DNA of 64,000 nt from CBDCVN01 sp965223045 (GTDB taxonomy: Bacteria > Deinococcota > Deinococci > Deinococcales > Trueperaceae): positions 2,728,001 through 2,792,000 of the forward strand of contig CBDCVN010000013.1 of NCBI GenBank assembly GCA_965223045.1, given 5' to 3'. The number at the start of each line of letters is the position of its first letter. The stretch's first letter is position 1. A program made the translations under genes and the position numbers. Below, one piece after another: positions 6,662-15,083 of this stretch. A model generated the notes under the pieces. The model saw only the letters and a list, made by a program, of their open reading frames with translations. It was not told the origin of the DNA and made no database searches.

Positions 6662-7528
6662 TTAACCAGCAAATGCTTCCCATTTGTTTACAGCATCAAC
6701 CAATTCTTCAGAAGCATCTTCTTGCCAAAAGTGGCTTGCCTCCAAAGGTAAAACCTTATGGTTGGGGAAATATTTTTGGAAGCGCTCAAGCTCGGTATCC
6801 CTAAAGGCAAAATCTTTTTTACCCCAAGGGAAAAGTACTGGAAGGTCTTGCAGCTTGCTTAAACCTGCTTCAACCTCACTTAGATAGTCAGCAGCCTTTA
6901 TAAGCTGACGTGGAAAGATAACGGTTTGCTTGCGGTTACTCCTATTTTTAAAGGGAGCAAGATAGAGTTGGTATACCTGAGGATCAAGCTTATTAACTAG
7001 ACCTTCTTTCAAGAAAAAGCGCACTACACCATTAAAAAGGTAAGCTATAGTGTGGCCAATGGGGCCACCCATTAACGCACTAAACATTTCAAAGCGTCTA
7101 TTCCCGACTAAAGGCCATGCCCACGTGTTGCCTATAATAAGTCCTTTTACAAGTTCGGGGTGTCTACCTGCCAAGCCTAAGCCTATTGGACCGCCCCAGT
7201 CTTGCATTATTAGGGTGAAATCTTTAAGTTTTAGGATATTTACGAATTGCTCGAGCACCTCACTATGCTCCCTAGGAGTAAACCCATAACCTTTAGGGGC
7301 TGTTGACAAGCCAAAGCCCGGATAATCAAGTGCAATACAGCGAAAATTATTCCGTAAACCCAAAATCATTTTGCGGTAAAGCAAAGACCAAGTAGGGTTG
7401 CCGTGAAGCATTAGTAGCAGAGGTCCTTGACCTTCATCAACATAGTGAATATTGGTGCTATTACCCAAATCGAGAAAATGATACTCGAAAGGATAAATAG
7501 TCTTAGGAATGTCAAACGGTAAGTTCAT
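6662..7528 (-). CDS. Haloalkane dehalogenase-like alpha/beta hydrolase
   Basis: A 288-residue alpha/beta hydrolase. HGNPTW at 42-47 supplies the oxyanion and halide-site residues of haloalkane dehalogenases. The nucleophile is D110 in IMQDWGGPIG (Asp, not Ser, followed by the halide-binding Trp), the acid is D239 (GKKDFAF) and the base H266 (EASHFWQ). The Asp-Trp nucleophile elbow sets it apart from ordinary esterases, and hydrolytic dehalogenation of haloalkanes is likely, though the natural substrate is unknown. The protein is cytoplasmic, with no signal peptide. A DUF4440 gene lies 35 bases upstream on the same strand. Confidence 0.85.
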   Translation of the reverse strand: MNLPFDIPKTIYPFEYHFLDLGNSTNIHYVDEGQGPLLLMLHGNPTWSLLYRKMILGLRNNFRCIALDYPGFGLSTAPKGYGFTPREHSEVLEQFVNILKLKDFTLIMQDWGGPIGLGLAGRHPELVKGLIIGNTWAWPLVGNRRFEMFSALMGGPIGHTIAYLFNGVVRFFLKEGLVNKLDPQVYQLYLAPFKNRSNRKQTVIFPRQLIKAADYLSEVEAGLSKLQDLPVLFPWGKKDFAFRDTELERFQKYFPNHKVLPLEASHFWQEDASEELVDAVNKWEAFAG

Positions 7529-7563
7529 GTTTCAATCACTTGATAAGCTAACTAAATACCCAC

Positions 7564-7926
7564 TTAGGGCACTGGAATTATTTGAGTTGCAACACACTGC
7601 CACTTATTATGGCGGTTGACATAAACACGCATGTAACGTTGTTTCAAGGTCAGTTCTTTGCCTACACCATGAAAAAAGCTTGTCACTATAGCTGTCTTGT
7701 CAAAAATTTTCACCTTAACATCAGTATAGTTAGCAGAGTCAAAGACATTTTTTCGTGAAGAAAGTGCCTTTAGCAAATCAGCTTTTCCCATGGTCTCTCC
7801 AGTTGGAGCAACACATATCCAATCATCGGCTAAGACGTCTGCTACAGTTTCTAAATCTCCTTCAATTGGTGCAGTACTCCAAGTTTTCTCGAGGGCTAGA
7901 ACTTGCTCCATATCAGTATTATTCAT
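7564..7926 (-). CDS. DUF4440 / SnoaL-like protein
   Basis: A 120-residue NTF2-fold protein of the DUF4440 type: EKTWSTAPIEGDLETVADVL, DDWICVAPTGE and the closing strand RYMRVYVNRHNKWQCVATQI. Members are small cytoplasmic proteins, some with steroid isomerase-like or binding roles; no specific activity can be given here. Start ATG at 7926 is preceded by a purine-rich GGGGGC eight bases upstream. It is probably in one transcript with the dehalogenase-like gene downstream. Confidence 0.8.
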   Translation of the reverse strand: MNNTDMEQVLALEKTWSTAPIEGDLETVADVLADDWICVAPTGETMGKADLLKALSSRKNVFDSANYTDVKVKIFDKTAIVTSFFHGVGKELTLKQRYMRVYVNRHNKWQCVATQIIPVP

Positions 7927-7964
7927 TTACAGTTGCCCCCTATGGATTGAAAGCTCGAGCTAAA

Positions 7965-8447
7965 CTAGGAAGTCCCATTATCTTTTTGCAATAGCAATTT
8001 AAAAATCATGACATGAGTTACTAGCAGTGCAGGCACTATGATAGCTGGTATAAAGTAAGCTGCTCCTAACTGAACATCAAAGCGAAGGCCTTGAAACAAG
8101 GCGTTAATTAAGTCCAGAAAACCTTCAATGTTGAAGATCCAAACTAATGGTATTGCTATTACCCATTTAAAACGTAATGCTACTAATGCTATTAGGGCAA
8201 GCACTGCTGCTAGCAAATCACCATAGGCAGCAGGGTCGGCAAAACGTGGGTCCAAAGTTTCTGCAGCAACACCCGGTACAAGAAATGCTAAACCAATGTA
8301 CCTAAAAGTGTGCAAGAGCAATAAAGGTTTTAGTGCTTGTGCTCGAGGCAAAGATTTTAAAGCTGGCATAACATACCAACTTGCTATTAAACTATAAGAA
8401 ATCAGCCCTAAAACTAGACTGAGTGGTAAAAACAAATCTGTTGGCAT
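7965..8447 (-). CDS. Hypothetical integral membrane protein, 160 aa
   Basis: About four hydrophobic segments: residues 5-28, 42-60, 75-105 and 125-152. PALKSLPRAQALKPLLLLHT and a short loop with ETLDPRFADPAAYGDL lie between them. The protein should sit in the cytoplasmic membrane. I do not recognise a named family or catalytic motif. It starts at the ATG at 8447, with its nearest neighbour 38 bases downstream on the same strand. Confidence 0.65.
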   Translation of the reverse strand: MPTDLFLPLSLVLGLISYSLIASWYVMPALKSLPRAQALKPLLLLHTFRYIGLAFLVPGVAAETLDPRFADPAAYGDLLAAVLALIALVALRFKWVIAIPLVWIFNIEGFLDLINALFQGLRFDVQLGAAYFIPAIIVPALLVTHVMIFKLLLQKDNGTS

Positions 8448-8578
8448 AATTATAGTGATCCTAACTTACAAAGTATTAAAAACTTTCTACCTGCAGTAAT
8501 TATTCAGAGGTTTTTGATGATTCGTTCCTAGGTTCTGCCTAAAAACGCAATACCCACACGTTCTGTATTCTGTAAAAA

Positions 8579-8917
8579 TCAGATCTTTCTATGGGCAACT
8601 TCACTCAACACTTCTGAAATCCACTGGCTAATGCTTTTGCCACTTTTTTCAGCAGCTGTGGCAACAGCAACGTGAATTTCTGGTGTAACTTGCAAGATTA
8701 ACTCACCAGAATAAGGTTGTTGGGGGACTTTATTAATCTTTTTGCAGGTTTCTAAATAGTCATCTACCGCTTCTTCAAAAGCAAAGCGGAGCTCGCTAAC
8801 TGAATCTCCATGAAAACCTACCACATCACTAATATTTGCAACATGGCCTACTAAACATTGATCTTCATTGCTATAAATAATTTGAGCTGTATAACCTTTG
8901 TAAGTCATTGTATTCAC
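8579..8917 (-). CDS. hicB: HicB-like antitoxin
   Basis: A 112-residue HicB family protein: an N-terminal partial RNase H-like fold (YKGYTAQIIYSNEDQCLVGH, DVVGFHGDSVSELRFAFEEA) and a C-terminal ribbon-helix-helix-like part (TPEIHVAVATAAEKSGKSIS) for DNA binding and autoregulation. It binds and neutralises HicA. Its GTG start at 8917 overlaps the hicA stop by 4 bases, the normal hicAB coupling. Because hicA is interrupted by a MITE, hicB may now be an orphan antitoxin. Confidence 0.85.
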   Translation of the reverse strand: MNTMTYKGYTAQIIYSNEDQCLVGHVANISDVVGFHGDSVSELRFAFEEAVDDYLETCKKINKVPQQPYSGELILQVTPEIHVAVATAAEKSGKSISQWISEVLSEVAHRKI

Positions 8918-9332
8918 GGCTTCACTCCTGCTTGCTCTAAGAAAGCTCGAGCATCAATAATTTGGTAGGGCTTAGCCTCCTTAGCGGGATGTGGACGGTG
9001 AAAAGTGCCCACAACACCATTAAGAACAAATCTGACTCGAGAACCTCGTCCCTCTATCACTTCTGCACCTGCTGCAATGAACAGCGCTTCAATACGTGCC
9101 CAATCTAAAGTTTTCGGTGCAGGCATCATAAATATAGCTGCTAGTGTTTTTAAATAGAGTTGTTCGGAAACAAAATGTTGGACCAAATAGTTGACTCATT
9201 AGATAAAAGATTTGTACCCTTGCTAAGACTTAGCTGTCACATTTTGCATTTCCGGAGCTTTAAATTGAGCAATTGTACATTTTATAATGCACGCTAGCTT
9301 ATTTCTGAACAAGTCTAATGTTTGTTGCTCAT
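8914..9332 (-). pseudogene. hicA: HicA-like toxin gene interrupted by a MITE after codon 5
   Basis: HicA toxins are small dsRBD-fold mRNA interferases. The body reads KTLDWARIEALFIAAGAEVI, GRGSRVRF, FHRPHPAKEAKPYQI and FLEQAGVKP, the long HicA variant. Removing the 161-bp element at 9156-9316 and one AAT duplication restores an 85-codon gene starting MSNKHLKTLAAIF at 9332. In the present sequence the native ATG is cut off, but the frame stays open into the element and a TTG at 9186 would give 90 residues with a foreign N-terminus. Whether that makes active toxin is unknown. HicA residue H in FHRPH is retained. Confidence 0.85.
9156..9316. mobile_element. 161-bp MITE related to the 1003-bp IS
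   Basis: The left end AGAGTTGTTCGGAAA (9156-9170) is identical to the IS ends at 823 and 1006. The right end TTTCTGAACAAGTCT (9302-9316) is its inverted repeat with two differences. A 3-bp duplication AAT flanks it at 9153-9155 and 9317-9319, as for the outer IS. It has no coding capacity and splits hicA. It is probably mobilised by the DDE_Tnp_4 transposase. Confidence 0.9.
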
Positions 9333-9410
9333 TAGTAGGGTGATAGTACTTATGGCAAATACCTATTGCTAGGCAGTAATTATACCAGAAATTCTAATAT
9401 ATATTATTGC

Positions 9411-10118
9411 TTAATTTCCATACTGATCGTGTCGACGCAACCATGCCATAGTATAAGGCAACCCATTTTCATCACGCCCTTTAGGAACTAAGTCAAGGTA
9501 GTGGTAGGCTCCATTTAACATATCTAGTCCTCGTGAGTAACAAGAGTAAGTATGAAATACATCGCCATTTTCATCCTTGTAAAACACACTTATTCCGGGA
9601 AGTTCAGTTGACTTGGACTTATTCTCTCTATAATTATAATTAGTTTCCCCTGCTTCTAGGTCTTCTTGGGAAAAGGACACCTCGTAATCGTAATTAAAAT
9701 CCGAATCAAATGAAGAAATCCACTTAAAACTCCAACCCATACGATCTTTGCATGAATCCAGTTTTTCAAGTGGTGCTCTAGAAATAGCAACCATACTTAC
9801 ATCACGGTGATTTAAATGCACAATAATGCCATTAAAGTTGTCAGCCCAAAAGGAGCAGCTTTTACAACCCTCTTCCCAGCTAGGATCAAACATAAAATGG
9901 TAAATTAGTAACTGGCTTTTGCCATCAAAAAGTTCAGCTAAAGTTTCTTTGCCGTTAGGTCCATTAAAAACGTATTCTTTGTCAACCTTTACCCACGGGA
10001 GTTTGGACCTTTCTTGACTAAGCTCATCACGCAGGCGAGTAAACTCTTTTTCTTTGGCTAAATATTCTTTACGGGCAACTAGCCATTCTTCTCTTGAAAC
10101 AACTTTGCGTGCTTGCAT
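9411..10118 (-). CDS. DUF899 family thioredoxin-like protein
   Basis: A 235-residue DUF899 protein: an N-terminal helical REEWLVARKEYLAKEKEFTR and RLRDELSQERSKLPW, then LIYHFMFDPSWEEGCKSCSF with the Cys pair of the thioredoxin-like fold, and C-terminal VFHTYSCYSRGLDMLNGAYH. The family has a thioredoxin fold but no established reaction. AGGAGA lies eight bases before the ATG at 10118. It is probably cytoplasmic. The next gene upstream ends close by, so it may belong to a longer minus-strand transcript. Confidence 0.85.
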   Translation of the reverse strand: MQARKVVSREEWLVARKEYLAKEKEFTRLRDELSQERSKLPWVKVDKEYVFNGPNGKETLAELFDGKSQLLIYHFMFDPSWEEGCKSCSFWADNFNGIIVHLNHRDVSMVAISRAPLEKLDSCKDRMGWSFKWISSFDSDFNYDYEVSFSQEDLEAGETNYNYRENKSKSTELPGISVFYKDENGDVFHTYSCYSRGLDMLNGAYHYLDLVPKGRDENGLPYTMAWLRRHDQYGN

Positions 10119-10142
10119 AGGATTTCTCCTTAAAATTTGCCT

Positions 10143-10217
10143 CTATATTAACCATTCTGCTTTAGGTGCTACAGGCCTTATCTTGTCCCAATGTTCAACA
10201 ACTCTGCCGTTAGTCAT
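10143..10217 (-). pseudogene. SnoaL-like C-terminal remnant, 24 codons
   Basis: The ORF reads MTNGRVVEHWDKIRPVAPKA followed by EWLI. GRVVEHWD is the closing strand of SnoaL-like/NTF2-fold proteins. It begins in an ATGA overlap with the stop of the SRPBCC gene. I take it as the surviving 3' end of a deleted gene; a functional peptide of 24 residues is less likely. Confidence 0.45.
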
Positions 10218-10648
10218 TTTTCACAAAATACCTTTACTGCATCCATGTCCTTTGCTATTGCCTTCTTGATAACTCCTTTTACCATTGGATTTATTAATTT
10301 TGGCAATAACTTATAGGCTCGAGCATCCATTATCATTGTTAACAATGTTTGCCCGTCTTTTTCCTCAACCGTAAATAAAGTGTCCCAAACAGTTCCATGA
10401 CTATCAGCCACAATTCTAACTTGGTCATTCTCAGTGTACTCTGTCACTTCTAACTCTGTTGTAGCCTCTTTACCTTTCATAAGACGTGTCTCACGAAAAC
10501 GAGTACCCACTCCTGATTTAACATCAGATAGAATTTCAACCTTTACAATGTGTGGAATTGCCTGTGAAAACTGGTTGATGTCTGCTACCGTTTTAAAAAC
10601 TATATCAATAGGCGCATTTATAGTTCTTTTAATAATTGTATGAGCCAT
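10214..10648 (-). CDS. SRPBCC-family protein (polyketide cyclase-like)
   Basis: A 144-residue START/Bet v1-fold protein: TIIKRTINAPIDIVFKTVAD at the N-terminus, IPHIVKVEILSDVKSGVGTR in the second strand pair, and the C-terminal helix MVKGVIKKAIAKDMDAVKVF. Such proteins enclose hydrophobic ligands; no ligand can be inferred. A second SRPBCC protein with the same VGT-type signature lies at 13570-14013. The ATG at 10648 has AGAAGG about 11 bases upstream. The gene ends in a 4-base overlap with a SnoaL-like remnant. Confidence 0.85.
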   Translation of the reverse strand: MAHTIIKRTINAPIDIVFKTVADINQFSQAIPHIVKVEILSDVKSGVGTRFRETRLMKGKEATTELEVTEYTENDQVRIVADSHGTVWDTLFTVEEKDGQTLLTMIMDARAYKLLPKLINPMVKGVIKKAIAKDMDAVKVFCEK

Positions 10649-10671
10649 ATCTTTATTAACCTTCTCTTAGC

Positions 10672-11325
10672 TTAGTTACTTATGCAAAATAACGAATAAA
10701 CTCTTCTCAGCAAGATCGCAGGAATCATATAGGGATTAAGCTCTTTTACTCTATCCAACCCTATTTTTTTACTAGCTACCATACCAAGCACTTCATGTGA
10801 GCTTTCACTCCACACTGGCGCACCACTAAAACCACTGCTTATAAACTTATTTAGGGAAGTGAATTCTATAGGAACCAAAAGCTCAGAATTGGATTCCAAT
10901 AATCTAACCTCAATTGTATCTCCATAGTCAAAACCTTTTGAAAAACCGCAAACTTTGAGTCCACTAGTTGCATTATTTTTGCTCGAGGCAAGTTCAAGTG
11001 GCCTTGCATTTCTAGGAAAAAATCCTTCTTGGTCAGGATCTGATTCTAATCTCAGTAATGCAATGTCTTCCAGCTCATCAAAAATCATTTGTTTTTTGGC
11101 AGGATACCAAGCTTCTACCTTTGCACGGTGCTTGGGGTTACCGGGGAAAAATGGAAAGTTAAGCTGAATTGCTTTGCTAGGGTGATCTTGAGTAATAGCA
11201 TCTATTCCTAGAGCAACACATACTACATGAGCACAAGTAAGTATATGAGTTTTAGAAACTAAAAAGCCTGTGCCAACAATATTTCTATTTTCGTCAGTGA
11301 TACACAATAAGCCAGATTCTAACAA
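10672..11325 (-). CDS. Trypsin-like serine protease, no signal peptide
   Basis: A 217-residue S1-type peptidase with an intact triad: H33 in LTCAHVV, D87 in EDIALLRLE and S167 in SSGFSGAPVW. Residues 1-20 begin directly with the first strand (GLLCITDENRNIVGTGFLVS), so the protein appears cytoplasmic; no PDZ domain or membrane segment is visible. Stand-alone trypsin-like domains of this GFSGAPVW kind are often found as proteolytic modules in defence or signalling assemblies, but no such partner is adjacent here. The neighbours are an SRPBCC gene and a secreted MBL protein. Confidence 0.85.
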   Translation of the reverse strand: MLESGLLCITDENRNIVGTGFLVSKTHILTCAHVVCVALGIDAITQDHPSKAIQLNFPFFPGNPKHRAKVEAWYPAKKQMIFDELEDIALLRLESDPDQEGFFPRNARPLELASSKNNATSGLKVCGFSKGFDYGDTIEVRLLESNSELLVPIEFTSLNKFISSGFSGAPVWSESSHEVLGMVASKKIGLDRVKELNPYMIPAILLRRVYSLFCISN

Positions 11326-11441
11326 TTAATTTATCCTTTGACTTCTCAATTTAGCTAATGGAAAATTTCCTTGTGGAAGTGTTTTAGATGAGGGTGCTTT
11401 TACAAGAAAACCATTCCTTAGTACGAAAATTACAAGTACAC

Positions 11442-12998
11442 TTATTGATTTACTAAGGCCTCGAGTTCCTCAAATGTACCTACACCAGCATGACCACCAA
11501 CTATAGTTGTTACCTTGATGTTATTATCTTTTATGGCATTATAGACACTGCTTGGTCCAGAAGGAAAAAGTAAAGGTAAACCGGGGTTATATATGTCAAC
11601 AACAAAAAGGATTTCCTCATTAGGCAAATGTACCATCACAAGATCATCTGCATGTACGTTGTCCATATGATATATATCTATGGGGTGAGCAGTATCTGAA
11701 AGGCTGTAAGGAGCGTTCAGTGGCACAGACTCTATAATTGCTTTTTGGGGATTTTGCTCGAGCTCATCAGGAAGTATAGTAGAAGGAGCTTCAAAAACCT
11801 CTGCCATAAAATCTGCACTTATTTCACTTATTACTACTGGGATGCCTCGAGCAACAAATGTCCTAAGTCCTGCGGAATGATCCTCATGAGAGTGACTAGC
11901 AATTACATGAGTAATAGGCTTATCTGGAAATTCACTGCTAATCCAATCAAGAACGGCTTTACTACGAGCCTCATAAAGAGGCGCTTCTACTACTACTAGG
12001 CCATTTTCTTGCTCAATAAGCATAGAATGGTGACTACCACCAGCTAGATGATAAACACCTGGGGCCAACATTTCTGCACTTACAGTAGAGTTATCGGTTC
12101 CACCTTGGGGTATACCAATTGCTGCAAAGCCTAAATAAAATTGAGAACTAATTGCGCCTCGCAAAGCAACATTCTCATCATAAAGAGGCCCATCAACTTC
12201 AGGAAAACTAAAGAGATCATCATCTAAACTTATATTTACCTGAATAGAAGCTCGCTTTTCTTCACGGATTATGTGCTCATTTGAAGCAAGATAAACCTCA
12301 CGAGGGAAAAGTAAGCCACCTTCCATCATTTGCCAATCTAAATAAAAGGCCTCAAGGGAAACATCTCGATGTAGATAGTGATTTTCTAAAGTAGTAACTT
12401 TAGCAAGCTGGCCAGTAGCAGCATTTACATAAAGTATGAGAGGGTATATTTCGTCTTCCACTGTTAGTAAATGGTGTATAGAACCATTTAGAAGTTGCAC
12501 ACCACTAACAGAAACGATAGAGGGGTCAGCTAAGATATCTAGTAGAATAAGATGAGGATTTAATAGGCGTTGTTGCTTATGCAAAGCTGCCCAACGATCA
12601 GAGCTCATGGGACGTTCAGGAATACCAAATATATTATCTTCACCTGTAATGTAACCAGTTGTGCCAACTATAATATCGCTGTACGCCTGTGGTTCATCAA
12701 ATCCAAAAAAGGTAATAGTATTTTCGTAATCTAGACGTAAACGGTCTTGAGTAAGGTCATAACTTACATTAGTTGTAAAGGTATTACTTTCCTTAGCAGA
12801 ATCATAAGGTGTAAGACCCTCATCTTTTATCCAGCGAGTCCCCGAAGCTTCTATTACAAATGAACTTACACCTTCAAGTGCTTGCTGTCCTCCTATACCT
12901 GTAAAAGCTTTTTCTAAAGGGCTAAAACTGTCTTGAGCTAGTGTTTGACTACCTAAGATTAGGCTAGCAACTAAAACAAAGTACTTTATAAATTTCAT
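11442..12998 (-). CDS. Secreted metallo-beta-lactamase-fold hydrolase
   Basis: A 518-residue exported protein. A signal peptide (MKFIKYFVLVASLILGSQTL, then AQ) is followed by about 280 residues of beta-rich sequence and a C-terminal MBL domain whose HSHEDH motif lies near residue 367, within THVIASHSHEDHSAGL. This HxHxDH motif binds the two metals. The N-terminal region resembles those of periplasmic MBL proteins of unknown substrate. The start at 12998 has AAGGAG eight bases upstream and opens a signal peptide, which is preferred over the longer frame to 13103. It probably acts in the periplasm. Confidence 0.85.
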   Translation of the reverse strand: MKFIKYFVLVASLILGSQTLAQDSFSPLEKAFTGIGGQQALEGVSSFVIEASGTRWIKDEGLTPYDSAKESNTFTTNVSYDLTQDRLRLDYENTITFFGFDEPQAYSDIIVGTTGYITGEDNIFGIPERPMSSDRWAALHKQQRLLNPHLILLDILADPSIVSVSGVQLLNGSIHHLLTVEDEIYPLILYVNAATGQLAKVTTLENHYLHRDVSLEAFYLDWQMMEGGLLFPREVYLASNEHIIREEKRASIQVNISLDDDLFSFPEVDGPLYDENVALRGAISSQFYLGFAAIGIPQGGTDNSTVSAEMLAPGVYHLAGGSHHSMLIEQENGLVVVEAPLYEARSKAVLDWISSEFPDKPITHVIASHSHEDHSAGLRTFVARGIPVVISEISADFMAEVFEAPSTILPDELEQNPQKAIIESVPLNAPYSLSDTAHPIDIYHMDNVHADDLVMVHLPNEEILFVVDIYNPGLPLLFPSGPSSVYNAIKDNNIKVTTIVGGHAGVGTFEELEALVNQ

Positions 12999-13113
12999 AA
13001 GTAAGATCTCCTTTGTAAACAATTTTGAATAGCTTGGATTTAATTTATAGGCCAAACAACAATTGAATTTGTTCCCAAACCCTGCATCTACCTTCACCTG
13101 CAATAAAAACTAA

Positions 13114-13479
13114 CTACTTTTTGCTGAAAACTTTCCTACCAAATATATAAGAAACAGCCAATAGTACTATTGCAACTGCTGCTGGAATAAATTCACCATC
13201 ATTTGCATTTATGTGTGCAGACAGAGCAAGTATAAAATCATAAAAGAATCCTGCATAGGCTAGATTCTTCAAAAATTCAGACTTCCTAGTTAAGATAGCA
13301 ATTATACCCAAAACTTTAGCTGTTGCTAATGGATAAATTAAATAGGTAGGATATCCCAATCTAGAAAAAACTTCACTTACCATTTCATTGTTAAGAATGT
13401 ACATTCCTGCTGAGAGTGACATCAGAGCAGACAACAAAATAGTGGCAATCCAATAAATAATTTTGCTACTTTGCTTCAT
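13114..13479 (-). CDS. DoxX-like membrane protein
   Basis: A 121-residue protein with four hydrophobic segments. The signature LGYPTYLIYPLATAKVLGII with FLKNLAYAGFFYDFILALSA is typical of DoxX-like (DoxX_2) proteins, which are small cytoplasmic-membrane proteins of mostly unknown role, some linked to redox or stress. The start is the ATG at 13479. It lies alone between the MBL gene and an SRPBCC gene, all on the minus strand. Confidence 0.8.
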   Translation of the reverse strand: MKQSSKIIYWIATILLSALMSLSAGMYILNNEMVSEVFSRLGYPTYLIYPLATAKVLGIIAILTRKSEFLKNLAYAGFFYDFILALSAHINANDGEFIPAAVAIVLLAVSYIFGRKVFSKK

Positions 13480-13569
13480 TCTACTTCCTCGTTTTTATTT
13501 CGCACACTATAGATATCCAGATAAATCTTTGCCTTATTTTTGCATAAAGTTTCTCCTTAAGATTGTGTG

Positions 13570-14013
13570 TTATGTGTCTAGGTATTTTTCAAGTCCATTC
13601 AATCCGTTTTCTAAAGTCTTCTTCATTTTTCCTTTCATCAGGCCACTTAACCATCCCATTGGTGATTTCATTCTGTACCAGAGCTCTTGAGTTAATTTAG
13701 TATTTTCCTTATCTTCTTTGAAGGAAAACTTGCTGCGAAGAATAGCTATTGGAACTGATGACTCTATGAACTTCAATTCGAATGATTCTTTATCCTTCCA
13801 GTCAATTATTTCTTCTTTAATGTATCCTTTCTTGGGAAAATCACAATGCCTCTGGGTTCCTACTCCTGATTTTTTATCTGAGTCTAATTGAGAAGTTTTA
13901 ATTTCAGGATTGTAATTTGAAACATTCCCAAATTCTAATGCAACTGTTTCCCATACTCTTTCTAAAGGTTGGTTAAGTGTTTTTTCAACTTTTAAATAAA
14001 TTGGCTTTCCCAT
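13570..14013 (-). CDS. SRPBCC-family protein
   Basis: A 147-residue START/Bet v1-fold protein: LKVEKTLNQPLERVWETVAL, then IKTSQLDSDKKSGVGTQRHC, a strand-rich core, and the terminal amphipathic helix LMKGKMKKTLENGLNGLEKY. It is a probable hydrophobic-ligand binding protein in the cytoplasm. The ligand is unknown. It is followed 23 bases before its start by the end of nothing recognisable and, downstream on the same strand, by a broken SDR gene. Confidence 0.8.
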   Translation of the reverse strand: MGKPIYLKVEKTLNQPLERVWETVALEFGNVSNYNPEIKTSQLDSDKKSGVGTQRHCDFPKKGYIKEEIIDWKDKESFELKFIESSVPIAILRSKFSFKEDKENTKLTQELWYRMKSPMGWLSGLMKGKMKKTLENGLNGLEKYLDT

Positions 14014-14036
14014 TTTTCATCCTCTTTTGATTTCCC

Positions 14037-14222
14037 CTAACCACCAAGCTTATACTTGGCAATTTCCAAGCTAGGGTTAAGAACCCTAGCTTGTTCTAAC
14101 TTAGCCATAGTGCGACCACAGGCTATAACCTTAGCACCATTCTTTATAAATTCTTTACCTATATGGAGGCCAATGCCTGAACCCCCTCCTGTAATCAAGA
14201 CTGTCTTTCCTGATACTTGCAT
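14037..14222 (-). pseudogene. Short-chain dehydrogenase, N-terminal remnant
   Basis: The first 47 residues are a clean SDR start: GKTVLITGGGSGIGLHIGKE with the TGxxxGIG NAD(P)-binding motif, then GAKVIACGRTMAKLEQA. After NPSLEIAKYKLGG the frame stops at 61 residues, where an intact SDR has about 240; the catalytic Ser, Tyr and Lys are all missing. No further SDR sequence is recognisable before the SRPBCC gene, so most of the gene was deleted. Confidence 0.85.
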
Positions 14223-14230
14223 AATTTACA

Positions 14231-15010
14231 CTATTTTGTGGGCCATTCGTTTAATTGAATTACAGAGAACACTGCACCTTGAGGGTCTTGTATAACTGCC
14301 ATTTTACCTACAGGAATATCACAAGGTTCTACTTTAATTGTTCCACCAGCAGCTTTAGCGTCTTCTACAGTCTTAGCACAATCAGCAGTACCAAAATAGG
14401 TATGCCAATGTGTGGGCACTTCTTCCATTGGTGGTGGCATGGTACCTGCAACAGTTCTATCACCTGCTTTTAGAGCAGTATAAGGTTCATCGCCCATCTC
14501 GAGCACTTCTTTTTCTAAACCAAGTACCTCATTGTAAAAAGCAGTGACTTTATCTGTGTCAGGCGCAAAAATCTCTGCCCAAGTAAAAGCACCCGGTTCA
14601 TTAACAACTGTAGCCCCAATATGTTTGTTAGCTTGCCATAAACCTAAAGATGCACCAAAAGGATCCATAATAAAAGACATACGTCCTGCGTCCATAATAT
14701 CCATGGGTGCCATAAGGACTTGTGCACCAGTAGCCTTAGCTTTTTCTGTAGTGGCGTCAACATCGTCTACAGCAGCATAAACATTCCACCAAGCAGGCAT
14801 TTCTGCTTGCTCTGGAGGTTGCTTCATCAAACCTGCAACCTCACTATCTCCCTTTTTGATCATAATATAAGGTGGACCTTCGTCAGTAGGTGTTTCTTCA
14901 AAACTCCAGCCAAATAAACTTGAATAAAAGGTCTTAGCGGCCTCTACATCCTTACAGGATAAATCAACCCATGAAGGTGTACCTTGAGTGTATGTTGTAC
15001 GCTCTGGCAT
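14231..15010 (-). CDS. VOC-family protein with two glyoxalase-like domains
   Basis: A 259-residue protein with two VOC modules: residues 8-125 (WVDLSCKDVEAAKTFYSSLF and FIMDPFGASLGLWQ) and 140-258 (WAEIFAPDTDKVTAFYNEVL and VIQDPQGAVFSVIQ). The layout resembles stress-related glyoxalase-like proteins such as the CFP-30B group. The cytoplasmic reaction is unknown; whether full metal ligands are present cannot be said with certainty. The ATG at 15010 is preceded by AGGAG. The SDR remnant follows 8 bases downstream. Confidence 0.85.
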   Translation of the reverse strand: MPERTTYTQGTPSWVDLSCKDVEAAKTFYSSLFGWSFEETPTDEGPPYIMIKKGDSEVAGLMKQPPEQAEMPAWWNVYAAVDDVDATTEKAKATGAQVLMAPMDIMDAGRMSFIMDPFGASLGLWQANKHIGATVVNEPGAFTWAEIFAPDTDKVTAFYNEVLGLEKEVLEMGDEPYTALKAGDRTVAGTMPPPMEEVPTHWHTYFGTADCAKTVEDAKAAGGTIKVEPCDIPVGKMAVIQDPQGAVFSVIQLNEWPTK

Positions 15011-15083
15011 AGTTATTATGTCTCCTTAATAGATTATACCTTAAAATTTAAGGTATCTTACTATAACATTTAACTCCGAATTG

